The position numbers and the translations under genes are program-made. 64,000 nt of DNA. Origin: Methylotenera mobilis 13 (GTDB lineage: Bacteria > Pseudomonadota > Gammaproteobacteria > Burkholderiales > Methylophilaceae). The notes beneath the pieces were generated by a model. The model was not told the DNA's origin. It saw only the letters and a list, made by a program, of their open reading frames with translations, and ran no database searches. The stretch lies in NCBI RefSeq assembly GCF_000384255.1, contig NZ_KB913035.1, positions 2,185,093-2,249,092 on the forward strand, in the 5' to 3' direction. Positions 55,990 to 64,000 of the stretch are shown piece after piece (position 1 is the first letter of the stretch; each line of letters starts with the position of its first letter).

Positions 55990-56904
55990 TTAAGCATGGC
56001 GAACTCTTGGGTCGGCCAATCGATATAAAACATCCGTAGCCAGATTCACCAGCACATAACTTAAAGCAACAATCAGCACGCAAGCTTGTGTGACAGGATA
56101 ATCACGTTTTTCTATACTCTCCACCAGTAATCGCCCCACACCATCCCAGCTAAAAATGGTTTCGGTAATTACCGTACCAGCAAGCAAGCTACCCATCTGC
56201 AAACCAACAATCGTAATAATCGGCAACAATGCTGCACGCAAGGCATGACGCAATATCACGGTTTGCTCACTTAAGCCTTTAGCGCGTGCAGTACGAATAT
56301 AATCATCGTTTAACACCTCTAGTAAACTGGTGCGTGTCATCCGCGTAAGAATTGCGCTTAAGCCAAAACCCAAAGTGACGGCGGGTAAAATAATGGATGA
56401 GCCTGAGTCCATCCCACTCACTGGCAACCAACCCAACCAGACTGCGAATATGAGCATCAATACTGGCCCAAGCCAGAATGCAGGCATCGCTGACAAACGC
56501 ACAGAAACGATGGTCACTATAAAATCTTGCCAGTGCCCAGCTTTAAGCGCGGCAAAAATACCTAGTGGCACACCCACCACAATACCAATCAATAAGGATA
56601 GCAAGGCCAGTTTCAAAGTGGCAGGATAACGTGCTTGAATCAGATCAATAATCGGGGTTTGCGTATGAATAGATTTGCCAAGGTCACCTTGCGCCAGCTT
56701 TGCCAAATAGCTGCCAAACTGCTTAACCAGTGGCTGGTCCAGCCCTAAGTCCGCACGTAACGCTTCTCTATCTGCCATGTTTGCCGACTCGCCCAACATG
56801 ACATCGACAGGATCGCCTGGTACCAAATGAATCAGCAAGAAAGTAAGTAGCAATACGCCAAAAATGACTGTCAACAAGCTCGTTAAACGTTTGATGATAT
56901 TCAT
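55990..56904 (-). CDS. peptide ABC transporter permease (DppB/OppB type)
   Basis: 304 residues; the DppB-type permease partner. LTFLLIHLVPGDPVDVMLGESA near the N-terminus, the EAA loop ARAKGLSEQTVILRHALRAALLPIITI and six membrane helices are those of the family. It is 106 bases downstream of the L,D-transpeptidase and 24 upstream of the DppC-like gene. Confidence 0.93.
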   Translation of the reverse strand: MNIIKRLTSLLTVIFGVLLLTFLLIHLVPGDPVDVMLGESANMADREALRADLGLDQPLVKQFGSYLAKLAQGDLGKSIHTQTPIIDLIQARYPATLKLALLSLLIGIVVGVPLGIFAALKAGHWQDFIVTIVSVRLSAMPAFWLGPVLMLIFAVWLGWLPVSGMDSGSSIILPAVTLGFGLSAILTRMTRTSLLEVLNDDYIRTARAKGLSEQTVILRHALRAALLPIITIVGLQMGSLLAGTVITETIFSWDGVGRLLVESIEKRDYPVTQACVLIVALSYVLVNLATDVLYRLADPRVRHA

Positions 56905-57010
56905 CGACGTTGCTCACCATATCGATAGTGATGATTGATTAATGACATACACACTAAATAATACTGTTTCAGCACTTGGCATGCTATAGTAACCCTTAAA
57001 AAAATCAGCA

Positions 57011-57490
57011 TTACTCAGCAATCATCACAGAAGTGCCTACTGGCACCATATTAAACAACTCAACGATGTCAGTATTGCGCATACGGATGCATCCGTGCGA
57101 GTCAGGACTTCCAACGGCAACACTATCAGGCGTGCCATGGATATAAATATAGCGTTGCATCGTGTCTACATTGCCTAATCTATTTTTACCTAGCTCGTTA
57201 CCAGATAGCCACAAGATGCGGGTCAGTATCCAGTCTCGCTCAGGAAATTCCGCCATCAATTCCGGTGTACAGATTTCACCTGTTGGCCTACGGCCGACAA
57301 ATACGGCATTGAGTGGCTGCTGATCGCCGATTCTGGCGCGAATGATATGTGCGCCTAGTGGCGTACAACCGCTATTTTTCTCGCAACCTACGCCATTAGC
57401 CGCGCTGGATATCGCGTATTGCGCTTTCACCTTACCCGACTCATCAAGCAAGGTTAGTTTCTGTTGCAGAATAGAAATATTAATGTGCAT
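57011..57490 (-). CDS. L,D-transpeptidase (YkuD) domain protein without signal peptide
   Basis: A 159-residue YkuD-fold enzyme with the catalytic stretch HGTPDSVAVG...SHGCIRMR, giving His, His and the nucleophile Cys (near residue 135). Such enzymes form 3-3 crosslinks or act as L,D-carboxypeptidases on murein peptides. No signal peptide is visible, so this protein may act in the cytoplasm on recycled peptides, or be exported by another route. Its ATG overlaps the end of the peptide-binding lipoprotein gene by 11 bases, tying it to that transporter. Confidence 0.9.
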   Translation of the reverse strand: MHINISILQQKLTLLDESGKVKAQYAISSAANGVGCEKNSGCTPLGAHIIRARIGDQQPLNAVFVGRRPTGEICTPELMAEFPERDWILTRILWLSGNELGKNRLGNVDTMQRYIYIHGTPDSVAVGSPDSHGCIRMRNTDIVELFNMVPVGTSVMIAE

Positions 57491-58949
57491 ATTTACGTAT
57501 TGTAGCTAAATCGTCCCAGTTGCCATCTGATTTTGGTAAGTAGTTGCTGATTTCTTTATTAAACACCGCAAACTGCCCCTCATACCATAGTGGAATATAA
57601 GGCAATTGTTCATGAATTCTGTCGGTTGCCGCCTGCCAGTCCTCTTTTGCAAGCAAGCTATCTAACTTTGCATCTGAAAACCGACCACGATTAAACCCAT
57701 TAGGCGGAAAATGATTGGTACTAAATACTTTGGTATAGATTTCAGGTGTTTTGATACCCACCCAAGTGAGCCCAAACAATTGGAAATTGCCTTGTTGGAC
57801 ATCTTCAAAAAATGTACCCCAGTCTAAACTCCGAATCTCCAACTCTATCCCAGCAGGGCGCATTTGCGCTTGCAATATTGTTGCGATACGCACGCGTTGC
57901 GCATCTGTAGAAGTTTTATAGACAAGCTTGATTGGCAAACTAAGCCCAGCTTCAGTGAGTAAGCGTTTAGCAAGCTCGGGGTTGTAATCATAAGCTTTTA
58001 AATGATGGTTACCAGCATAATGCTCTGGCGGCAAAATGGCACCTGCAATACGCGTGTGATTAACCATGACTTTATCAATTAAAGCTTGTCGATCAATCGC
58101 ATGTGCAATGGCTTGCCTTACTTTAAGGTTGCTTAGCACAGGGTCTTGCATATTCAGGCCCAAATAGGAGTAATTGGCGCCTAGGCCAGTCTTTACAGTG
58201 ACCTCAGGCTTGGTTTGCAGGTACTTTACCAGTTCAGCAGGTAGCTCGCCTTGCAACAAATCAGTTTCACCGCGTAATAACTTCAGCACACGCACAGTCG
58301 GATCTTTCACTTCACTGAGTGTAATAATTTGCCCATCAGCGACTCTACGCAACACTAACTTGTTATTCTTTTCAACAAAAGCCAGTGGGCCACTCCCTAT
58401 TGGGTAGCGCGCAAAGTCATGCTGTTGTTCAAGTAACCGTTTCGGCATAATCCCGATAATCAATTTCTCTGCAAAATAGGGGTCTGGCTGTTTAAGATAA
58501 AAAGTCAGATGGTCTTGATCGTGCACGGTGATTTTTTGAATATTGGCATACTCAGCGCTGAGTGGTGAATTAGCCAATTGGATAATCGCATCATAAGTCG
58601 CTTTTACGTCCTCAGCATTAAGCGGCTGTTCATTGTGAAATAGTGGGCGCGGTGACCTTAAAGAAACAAGATATTCAGTTGCACTGACCATCTGCCATGA
58701 TGCCAATTTAGGGGTTGGTTTAAAGTGTTGATCAAAATCGACCAGGGGCTGATAAATTAATCGAATCACACGCTCAGATGCTGCATCTGTCGCCACTCTG
58801 GGATCTAAACTTAACGGCGCTTGAGATAGCGCAAAGTGAATAGGTGCTAATTGATGCACACTCGCATCTTTACTTGTATCTTCTCTTGCAAAATCACAGG
58901 CAGTAAGCTGCAAAAAACAGATTACCAATAAAAAATTCAATACTTTCAT
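57480..58949 (-). CDS. peptide ABC transporter substrate-binding lipoprotein
   Basis: A 489-residue family-5 solute-binding protein (DppA/OppA/MppA type). The signal peptide ends in a lipobox (LQLTAC) giving a lipidated cysteine. Core features: LDPRVATDAASERVIRLIYQPLVDF, the RSPRPLFHNEQPLNAEDVKATYD region and VRQAIAHAIDRQALIDKVM. I start it at ATG 58949; an open frame begins 16 codons earlier without protein-like sequence. The next genes are an L,D-transpeptidase, two permeases and nagZ, so murein peptides are a good guess for ligand. Confidence 0.92.
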   Translation of the reverse strand: MKVLNFLLVICFLQLTACDFAREDTSKDASVHQLAPIHFALSQAPLSLDPRVATDAASERVIRLIYQPLVDFDQHFKPTPKLASWQMVSATEYLVSLRSPRPLFHNEQPLNAEDVKATYDAIIQLANSPLSAEYANIQKITVHDQDHLTFYLKQPDPYFAEKLIIGIMPKRLLEQQHDFARYPIGSGPLAFVEKNNKLVLRRVADGQIITLSEVKDPTVRVLKLLRGETDLLQGELPAELVKYLQTKPEVTVKTGLGANYSYLGLNMQDPVLSNLKVRQAIAHAIDRQALIDKVMVNHTRIAGAILPPEHYAGNHHLKAYDYNPELAKRLLTEAGLSLPIKLVYKTSTDAQRVRIATILQAQMRPAGIELEIRSLDWGTFFEDVQQGNFQLFGLTWVGIKTPEIYTKVFSTNHFPPNGFNRGRFSDAKLDSLLAKEDWQAATDRIHEQLPYIPLWYEGQFAVFNKEISNYLPKSDGNWDDLATIRKYAH

Positions 58950-59067
58950 GTGCGGTAGTTTACTTGATTTACAAAAGTTAGGATTCAAACTAGCCAATGA
59001 AAACAGCCTTTTCTAAAAATTTTTGAGTTCTATTCATCTACATTTAATTTTTTGAATCGCAAACGAT

Positions 59068-59081
59068 TTGATTTGAATCAA
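59068..59081 (+). promoter_or_regulatory. FNR/ANR box upstream of ccoN
   Basis: TTGAT-TTGA-ATCAA is a perfect match to the FNR/ANR consensus (TTGAT-N4-ATCAA), 92 bases before the ccoN ATG. At about -41.5 it would place the transcript start near 59116. Oxygen-dependent control of a high-affinity oxidase is the expected role. Confidence 0.85.
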
Positions 59082-59172
59082 ATGCCATAAACCAAAGCTG
59101 CGACAAAATGCCACGTGTAAACTCGCAATAAATTATTAATGGCATTTTAAAAGCACTTTGGGGGAGAACTAA

Positions 59173-60609
59173 ATGCAAGTCTCGAATTCGCAATCAAACA
59201 CGTATAACGACTCCGTTATACGGCAATTTTCTATCATGGCCGTGGTTTGGGGCGTGGTCGGCATGTTGGTAGGCGTGATTATCGCCGCCCAACTCGTTTG
59301 GCCTGAACTTAACCTAGGCTTACCTTGGACCAGTTTTGGTCGCTTACGTCCACTACATACGAATGCAGTAATTTTTGCATTTGGTGGCTCCACCTTATTT
59401 GCTACTTCATATTATGTGGTGCAAAGAACTTGTCATACAACTCTATTCCTACCATCGTTAGCCAAGTTTACATTCTGGGGTTGGCAATTAGTCATTGTCG
59501 CCGCTGCTATTTCTTTACCGTTAGGCTTCACACAAGGTAAAGAGTATGCAGAGCTAGAGTGGCCAATTGATTTGCTAATTGCAGTTGTATGGGTGTCTTA
59601 TGCGATTGTGTTCTTTGGCACGATTGGTACACGTAAAGTAAAGCATATTTATGTTGCAAACTGGTTCTTTGGTGCGTTTATTCTGACCGTTGCTTTATTA
59701 CACATTGTGAACAGCGCGGCAATGCCAGCTAGCATGATGAAATCATACTCAGCTTACGCTGGTGTACAAGATGCAATGGTGCAGTGGTGGTATGGTCATA
59801 ACGCGGTTGGTTTCTTCTTAACCGCTGGTTTCTTGGGCATTATGTATTACTTTGTGCCGAAACAAGCAGACCGTCCTGTGTATTCATACAGTTTATCTAT
59901 TGTGCACTTCTGGGCATTGATTTTTACTTATATGTGGGCGGGTCCTCACCACTTACATTACACCGCTTTGCCTGACTGGACACAGTCATTAGGGATGGCG
60001 TTCTCATTGATTTTATTAGCACCAAGCTGGGGCGGCATGATTAACGGCATGATGACCTTATCAGGCGCATGGCACAAATTACGTACAGACCCGATTTTAC
60101 GTTTCATGATTGTTTCATTGTCTTTTTACGGTATGAGTACGTTTGAAGGCCCAATGATGGCGATTAAAACTGTTAACTCACTTTCACACTACACAGACTG
60201 GACAGTTGGTCACGTTCACTCAGGTGCTTTAGGTTGGGTTGGCTTGGTTTCAATGGGTGCAATCTACTACATGATTCCACGCTTATTTGGTCAAAAACAA
60301 ATGCATAGCATTAAAGCGATTGAGTTGCACTTCTGGCTTGCAACAGTAGGTATTGTGCTTTACATCGCAGCACTTTGGATTTCTGGCGTGATGGAAGGTT
60401 TAATGTGGCGCGCTATCAATACAGACGGCACACTTACTTACACATTTGTTGAGTCTGTGAAAGCAAAACAACCTTACTACATCATTCGTATGTTGGGTGG
60501 TCTGCTCTATCTAAGCGGTATGACTATCATGTTGTGGAACGTTATTAAAACAGCAACCAGTGGTAAAGCTGCTACAGCCACTATTCCACCAGTTGCTGCT
60601 CACGCTTAA
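59173..60609 (+). CDS. ccoN: cbb3-type cytochrome c oxidase subunit I
   Basis: Catalytic subunit of the high-affinity oxidase, with two haems b and CuB. 478 residues and twelve membrane helices. Recognisable are [12 protein letters not shown] with a haem ligand, [23 protein letters not shown] with the CuB/active-site His and Tyr region, [13 protein letters not shown], and [14 protein letters not shown] with the last haem ligands. GGGGGAG stands 6 bases before the ATG. First gene of ccoNOQP-ccoG, under an FNR box. Confidence 0.97.
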   Translation: MQVSNSQSNTYNDSVIRQFSIMAVVWGVVGMLVGVIIAAQLVWPELNLGLPWTSFGRLRPLHTNAVIFAFGGSTLFATSYYVVQRTCHTTLFLPSLAKFTFWGWQLVIVAAAISLPLGFTQGKEYAELEWPIDLLIAVVWVSYAIVFFGTIGTRKVKHIYVANWFFGAFILTVALLHIVNSAAMPASMMKSYSAYAGVQDAMVQWWYGHNAVGFFLTAGFLGIMYYFVPKQADRPVYSYSLSIVHFWALIFTYMWAGPHHLHYTALPDWTQSLGMAFSLILLAPSWGGMINGMMTLSGAWHKLRTDPILRFMIVSLSFYGMSTFEGPMMAIKTVNSLSHYTDWTVGHVHSGALGWVGLVSMGAIYYMIPRLFGQKQMHSIKAIELHFWLATVGIVLYIAALWISGVMEGLMWRAINTDGTLTYTFVESVKAKQPYYIIRMLGGLLYLSGMTIMLWNVIKTATSGKAATATIPPVAAHA

Positions 60610-60620
60610 GGAAAACAATC

Positions 60621-61247
60621 ATGTCTAATCAAGATAAAAATACTGGCTTCAGCCACGAAAAAATTGAAACCAGCAACTTTCTGATGATTGTGCTGATATT
60701 GGTCGTCGTTGCGTTTGGCGGGTTGGTAGAAATCGTACCGTTGTTCTACCAAAAATCAACGACTGAGCCAATTAAAGGTTTAGAGCCATACACACCAGTG
60801 CAACTTGCTGGACGAGATATATACATTCGTGAAGGCTGCTATAACTGCCACTCACAAATGATTCGTCCGTTCCGTGCTGAAACATTGCGCTATGGCCATT
60901 ACTCTGTCGCTGGCGAATTTGTTTACGATCACCCATTCCAATGGGGTAGCAAACGTACTGGACCAGACCTACACCGCGTAGGTGGTAAATATAGTAATGA
61001 ATGGCAACGTATTCACTTAATTAACCCACGTGATCTTGTACCTGAGTCAATTATGCCAGCTTACCCTTGGTTGGAAACAACCAAAGTAGATGCGGCCTCG
61101 CTTGCACCAAATATGCGTGCATTACGTGCAGTTGGTGTGCCATACACAGACGAGCAAATTGCAGGTGCGGCTGAAGAAGCCAAGGATGTATCAGAGTTAG
61201 ATGCGGTGATTGCTTACTTGCAAGTATTAGGCACACATCTTAAATAA
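60621..61247 (+). CDS. ccoO: cbb3-type cytochrome c oxidase subunit II (monohaem)
   Basis: Membrane-anchored monohaem cytochrome c of 208 residues. One N-terminal helix ([21 protein letters not shown]) and a haem motif C-x-x-C-H in [12 protein letters not shown]; a methionine axial ligand in [10 protein letters not shown]. It passes electrons to CcoN. It is 11 bases downstream of ccoN. Confidence 0.97.
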   Translation: MSNQDKNTGFSHEKIETSNFLMIVLILVVVAFGGLVEIVPLFYQKSTTEPIKGLEPYTPVQLAGRDIYIREGCYNCHSQMIRPFRAETLRYGHYSVAGEFVYDHPFQWGSKRTGPDLHRVGGKYSNEWQRIHLINPRDLVPESIMPAYPWLETTKVDAASLAPNMRALRAVGVPYTDEQIAGAAEEAKDVSELDAVIAYLQVLGTHLK

Positions 61248-61276
61248 CTTATCTTAAATATTAAGGGAGCAATACC

Positions 61277-61414
61277 ATGGATATCAATACACTACGGATT
61301 CTTGCCACTATTGCTAGCTTTGTTGTGTTTCTGGGCATCATGGGTTGGGCTTGGAAACGCCGCAATACATCAGACTTTAAAGAAGCAGCTAATCTGCCCT
61401 TTACTAATGATTAA
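61277..61414 (+). CDS. ccoQ: CcoQ/FixQ-type small subunit of cbb3 oxidase
   Basis: A 45-residue protein from ATG 61277 to TAA 61412-61414. It has one membrane helix (ILATIASFVVFLGIMGWAW) followed by KRRNTSDFKEAANLPFTND, the usual CcoQ layout of helix, basic patch and ENLPF-like acidic tail. GGGAG lies 7 bases upstream. CcoQ stabilises the complex. Its place between ccoO and ccoP is standard. Confidence 0.92.
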   Translation: MDINTLRILATIASFVVFLGIMGWAWKRRNTSDFKEAANLPFTND

Positions 61415-61476
61415 AGTTTAAAAGACAAAATAAACACTTTTTAAAACTTCGTTTTAGAAGTTTAGAGGAAAACAAA

Positions 61477-62391
61477 ATGAGCGACTTTACCAGTAGTTTT
61501 TGGCCAATATTCATTACGGTGATCTCTTTGGCCGGTGTATTTGGTTGTGCATTGTTACTATGGGTAACTAGCAAAATTAAAGCTAGTAGCCCAAATGGCG
61601 ACAATACCAACGGCCATGTGTGGGATGAAAACCTACGCGAAATGAACAACCCATTACCGCGTTGGTGGGTATGGATGTTTATTATCACGATTGTGTTCTC
61701 ATTGTTTTATTTCTTAGCTTACCCGGCACTGGGTGGCTATACTGGCAAGTTGGGCTGGTCACAAGTAGGTCAATATGAGCAAGAAATGGCTGCAGCCAAT
61801 GCAAAAGTTGCACCGATTTATGCCAAATTTGCGGCAATGCCAATTGAAGAGCTTGCTACAAATAAAGAAGCGCAAGCGATTGGTGAGCGTTTATTTATGA
61901 ACAACTGTGCGCTATGTCATGGCTCTGATGCACATGGTAGCAAGGGTTTTCCCAATTTGACTGATAACGATTGGATTCACGGCGGTAGCGCTGAGAAAAT
62001 CAATGAAACCATCACTAATGGTCGAATTGGCATGATGCCTCCAATGGCTGCTGCAGTTGGTAATGAAGAAGATGTGAAAAATGTAGCTAACTACGTACTT
62101 AGTCTTTCATCCAGCAAACATGACACTGCACGCGCTGCGCTCGGTAAAGAGAAGTTTGCAGCCTGTGCAGCCTGCCATGGTGCAGATGGAACAGGTAATC
62201 AAGCAGTAGGTGCACTTAACTTAAGTGACAACATCTGGTTACATGGTGCTGGCGAAGAAGCGATTATTAAACGCATCAATCTTGGCGTAACAAACCAAAT
62301 GCCTGCACAGTCAACTAAATTCTCACCTGAGCAAATTCATGTATTAACTGCTTATGTATGGAGTTTATCTAACAACGCTAGTCAACAATAA
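61477..62391 (+). CDS. ccoP: cbb3-type cytochrome c oxidase subunit III (dihaem)
   Basis: Dihaem cytochrome c subunit of 304 residues. Two N-terminal hydrophobic segments, the family segment NNPLPRWWVWMFIITIVFSLFYFLAYPALGGY, and two haem motifs, CALCHG and CAACHG, each with a downstream methionine ligand (GMMPPM and NQMPAQ). It receives electrons from soluble cytochromes and passes them to CcoO. 17 bases separate it from ccoG. Confidence 0.97.
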   Translation: MSDFTSSFWPIFITVISLAGVFGCALLLWVTSKIKASSPNGDNTNGHVWDENLREMNNPLPRWWVWMFIITIVFSLFYFLAYPALGGYTGKLGWSQVGQYEQEMAAANAKVAPIYAKFAAMPIEELATNKEAQAIGERLFMNNCALCHGSDAHGSKGFPNLTDNDWIHGGSAEKINETITNGRIGMMPPMAAAVGNEEDVKNVANYVLSLSSSKHDTARAALGKEKFAACAACHGADGTGNQAVGALNLSDNIWLHGAGEEAIIKRINLGVTNQMPAQSTKFSPEQIHVLTAYVWSLSNNASQQ

Positions 62392-62408
62392 AGGTATTCA
62401 CATTTAAT

Positions 62409-63857
62409 ATGAGCAATACTAAAGACCCGAAGGCCTCAACAAGTGCATTAAATGCGCCTAGCGAGACAACTGTGATTAATTTGTACGCTGCTGCTGAGAA
62501 AATATATCCGCGCAGCACCTTCGGGTTCTTTACTAAATGGCGCTGGGTCATGATATGGCTCACGCAAATAGTTTTTTACGGCATTCCTTGGATTGAATGG
62601 GGTAGCCGCCAAGCTTTATTATTTGATTTAGAAGCGAAACGCTTTTATATCTTTAACTTAGTCTTATATCCGCAAGATCTGATTTACCTCACTGCAATTC
62701 TCATCATTTCTGCCTTATCATTATTTTTATTCACAGCGATTGCTGGTCGGTTATGGTGCGGCTATACATGCCCACAAACGGTCTATACCGAAATATTTCT
62801 TTGGATTGAAGCAAAAATAGAAGGTGACCGCGCCGCGCGAATGAAGTTAGATGGTGCTGGAATGTCCAGCAAGAAACTCATTAAAAAAGGGGCGAAGCAT
62901 TTTGTATGGATTGCTTTTGCCTTATGGACTGGCTTTACATTTGTAGGCTACTTCACACCAATTCGTGAATTAAGCACTTCAGTAATGAATATGAGCCTTG
63001 GGCCATGGGAAACATTCTGGATTGGATTTTACGGGTTCGCAACATACGGTAACGCAGGATTCATGCGTGAACAAGTATGTAAGTATATGTGTCCTTACGC
63101 ACGGTTCCAAAGTGCAATGTTCGACGATGATACGCTAATCGTCACTTATGATGAAGCACGCGGTGAACCTCGCGGTAGCCGTTCACGGAAGGCTGATTTA
63201 ACCAATCAAAACTTAGGTTCCTGTATCGATTGCAGCATGTGTGTGCAAGTGTGCCCTACTGGCATTGATATCCGTAAGGGATTGCAATATGAGTGTATTG
63301 GTTGTGGCGCATGTGCCGACGTTTGCGACACCGTCATGGATAAAATGGGCTATGCACGTGGATTAGTTAAATACTCAACACAAACCGCAATGACCAATGG
63401 TTGGTCACATGCTCAAATGTTAAAACGTATTTTACGCCCGCGTGTGATGATTTATGCAACCGTACTGGTTTTACTAGTGGTCACTTTATTAACGAGTTTA
63501 TGGTTACGCTCTCCATTTAAAGTAGATGTCATTCGTGACCGTGGTGTCATGGCGCGTTTAGCTGAAGGTGGAATGTTGGAAAATGTATATCGACTACAGA
63601 TTATGAATGCAACAGAATCTACTCAGCATTACCAACTCAATGCTACGGGCCTTGATCAACTCGTGATTCAGTCAGATGTGTTAGACATCAATCATACGGT
63701 AGCAGTTAATCCTGCTGAGTCCCGTGGGGTTCCTGTCAGGTTGCAGATTCCAGATGGATCAATGAAGTCTGGCTCACATACAGTCACATTTGAAATAAAA
63801 GCCACAGAGAGCGATGATGTTGTCACTGAGAAATCTATATTTCTAGTGCCAAGATAA
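62409..63857 (+). CDS. ccoG: cytochrome c oxidase accessory protein CcoG (FixG/RdxA)
   Basis: 482-residue membrane ferredoxin-like protein needed for assembly of the cbb3 oxidase; it is thought to reduce copper for the CuB site. Membrane helices frame two [4Fe-4S] motifs, CIDCSMCVQVCPTG and CIGCGACADVCD; the region GRLWCGYTCPQTVYTE is another family mark with a cysteine pair. The C-terminal part is an extracytoplasmic beta domain (FixG C-term). It closes the visible cco run. Confidence 0.96.
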   Translation: MSNTKDPKASTSALNAPSETTVINLYAAAEKIYPRSTFGFFTKWRWVMIWLTQIVFYGIPWIEWGSRQALLFDLEAKRFYIFNLVLYPQDLIYLTAILIISALSLFLFTAIAGRLWCGYTCPQTVYTEIFLWIEAKIEGDRAARMKLDGAGMSSKKLIKKGAKHFVWIAFALWTGFTFVGYFTPIRELSTSVMNMSLGPWETFWIGFYGFATYGNAGFMREQVCKYMCPYARFQSAMFDDDTLIVTYDEARGEPRGSRSRKADLTNQNLGSCIDCSMCVQVCPTGIDIRKGLQYECIGCGACADVCDTVMDKMGYARGLVKYSTQTAMTNGWSHAQMLKRILRPRVMIYATVLVLLVVTLLTSLWLRSPFKVDVIRDRGVMARLAEGGMLENVYRLQIMNATESTQHYQLNATGLDQLVIQSDVLDINHTVAVNPAESRGVPVRLQIPDGSMKSGSHTVTFEIKATESDDVVTEKSIFLVPR

Positions 63858-63956
63858 TCAGTATTAAATAATCAGTCCCTAAGTATCAATATTTAGATAA
63901 AAATTATTTAGGCCAACAGCACTTAGAAAAGCAGCATTTAGATAAATAGGCATAAA

Positions 63957-64000
63957 GTGAATATTTTCATCACGTCAGTGATGTCAATCAAACAATATAA
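63957..64000 (+). CDS. possible start of the next gene (partial)
   Basis: A frame opens at GTG 63957 (MNIFITSVMSIKQY) with AGG about 8 bases upstream and is still open at the window edge; an in-frame ATG lies at 63981. After ccoG the next gene is often fixH/ccoH, but only 14 residues are visible and they prove nothing. The 99 bases between ccoG and this point are AT-rich and non-coding. Confidence 0.25.
   Translation, partial: MNIFITSVMSIKQY

Overview
The window looks like the chromosome of a betaproteobacterial methylotroph of the family Methylophilaceae, most like Methylotenera. This rests on moderately low GC, protein sequences of betaproteobacterial type, a periplasmic MxaD-like SRPBCC protein, and a methylcitrate-cycle gene block of the kind I recall from Methylotenera genomes. 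The genus is an inference; no database search was possible. Most of the window is core genome, with a few small accessory or repeat-like islands.

Layout. 1-2.8 kb: the end of a NarX-type sensor kinase, its response regulator, and three small genes (SmpA/BamE-like, thioredoxin-like, secreted unknown). 3.0-4.8 kb: BFD-type [2Fe-2S] protein, a secreted unknown and a small membrane protein. 5.2-8.1 kb: the conserved uvrC-pgsA-tRNA-Gly-tRNA-Cys block, with a second tRNA-Gly. 8.2-13.0 kb: SRPBCC protein, tautomerase, CDF metal exporter, RlmJ, YqhA and two membrane proteins. 13.0-14.6 kb: a palindrome-rich non-coding stretch, then two genes separated by a sequence that looks like an integron attC site. 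14.7-34.8 kb: a 20-kb divergent metabolic locus. 34.8-47.6 kb: ung, purB, tamAB, a NYN-domain protein, wrbA, a HugZ-like gene, and surE-pcm-nlpD without rpoS behind it. 47.7-52.8 kb: a thioredoxin paralogue, nitroreductase, Old Yellow Enzyme, YceI, a divergent LysR regulator, a PsiE-like protein and tadA. 52.9-58.9 kb: a BI-1 protein, a membrane protein, nagZ, two peptide-ABC permeases, an L,D-transpeptidase and a peptide-binding lipoprotein. 59.2-63.9 kb: ccoNOQP-ccoG for the cbb3 oxidase, behind a perfect FNR box.

The metabolic locus is the most interesting part. A GntR/UTRA regulator heads a leftward run: malic enzyme, sdhCDAB-sdhE, a CitE-superfamily lyase, an acyl-CoA synthetase and class I fumarase, followed by an EF-hand protein and acnB. 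A divergent rightward run carries a CitE-like lyase, a mesaconyl-CoA-hydratase-like double hot-dog protein, a third CitE-superfamily lyase, prpB, prpC and prpD. Together these encode the whole methylcitrate cycle, plus succinate-to-fumarate-to-malate-to-pyruvate, plus a possible mesaconyl-CoA / beta-methylmalyl-CoA / propionyl-CoA + glyoxylate module. The shared intergenic region holds a strong sigma70-type promoter and overlapping palindromes that could be the GntR operator.

Other notable structures are a 203-bp element with about 38-bp imperfect terminal inverted repeats between sdhA and sdhB, the attC-like site, and several perfect hairpins that could be terminators or attenuators.
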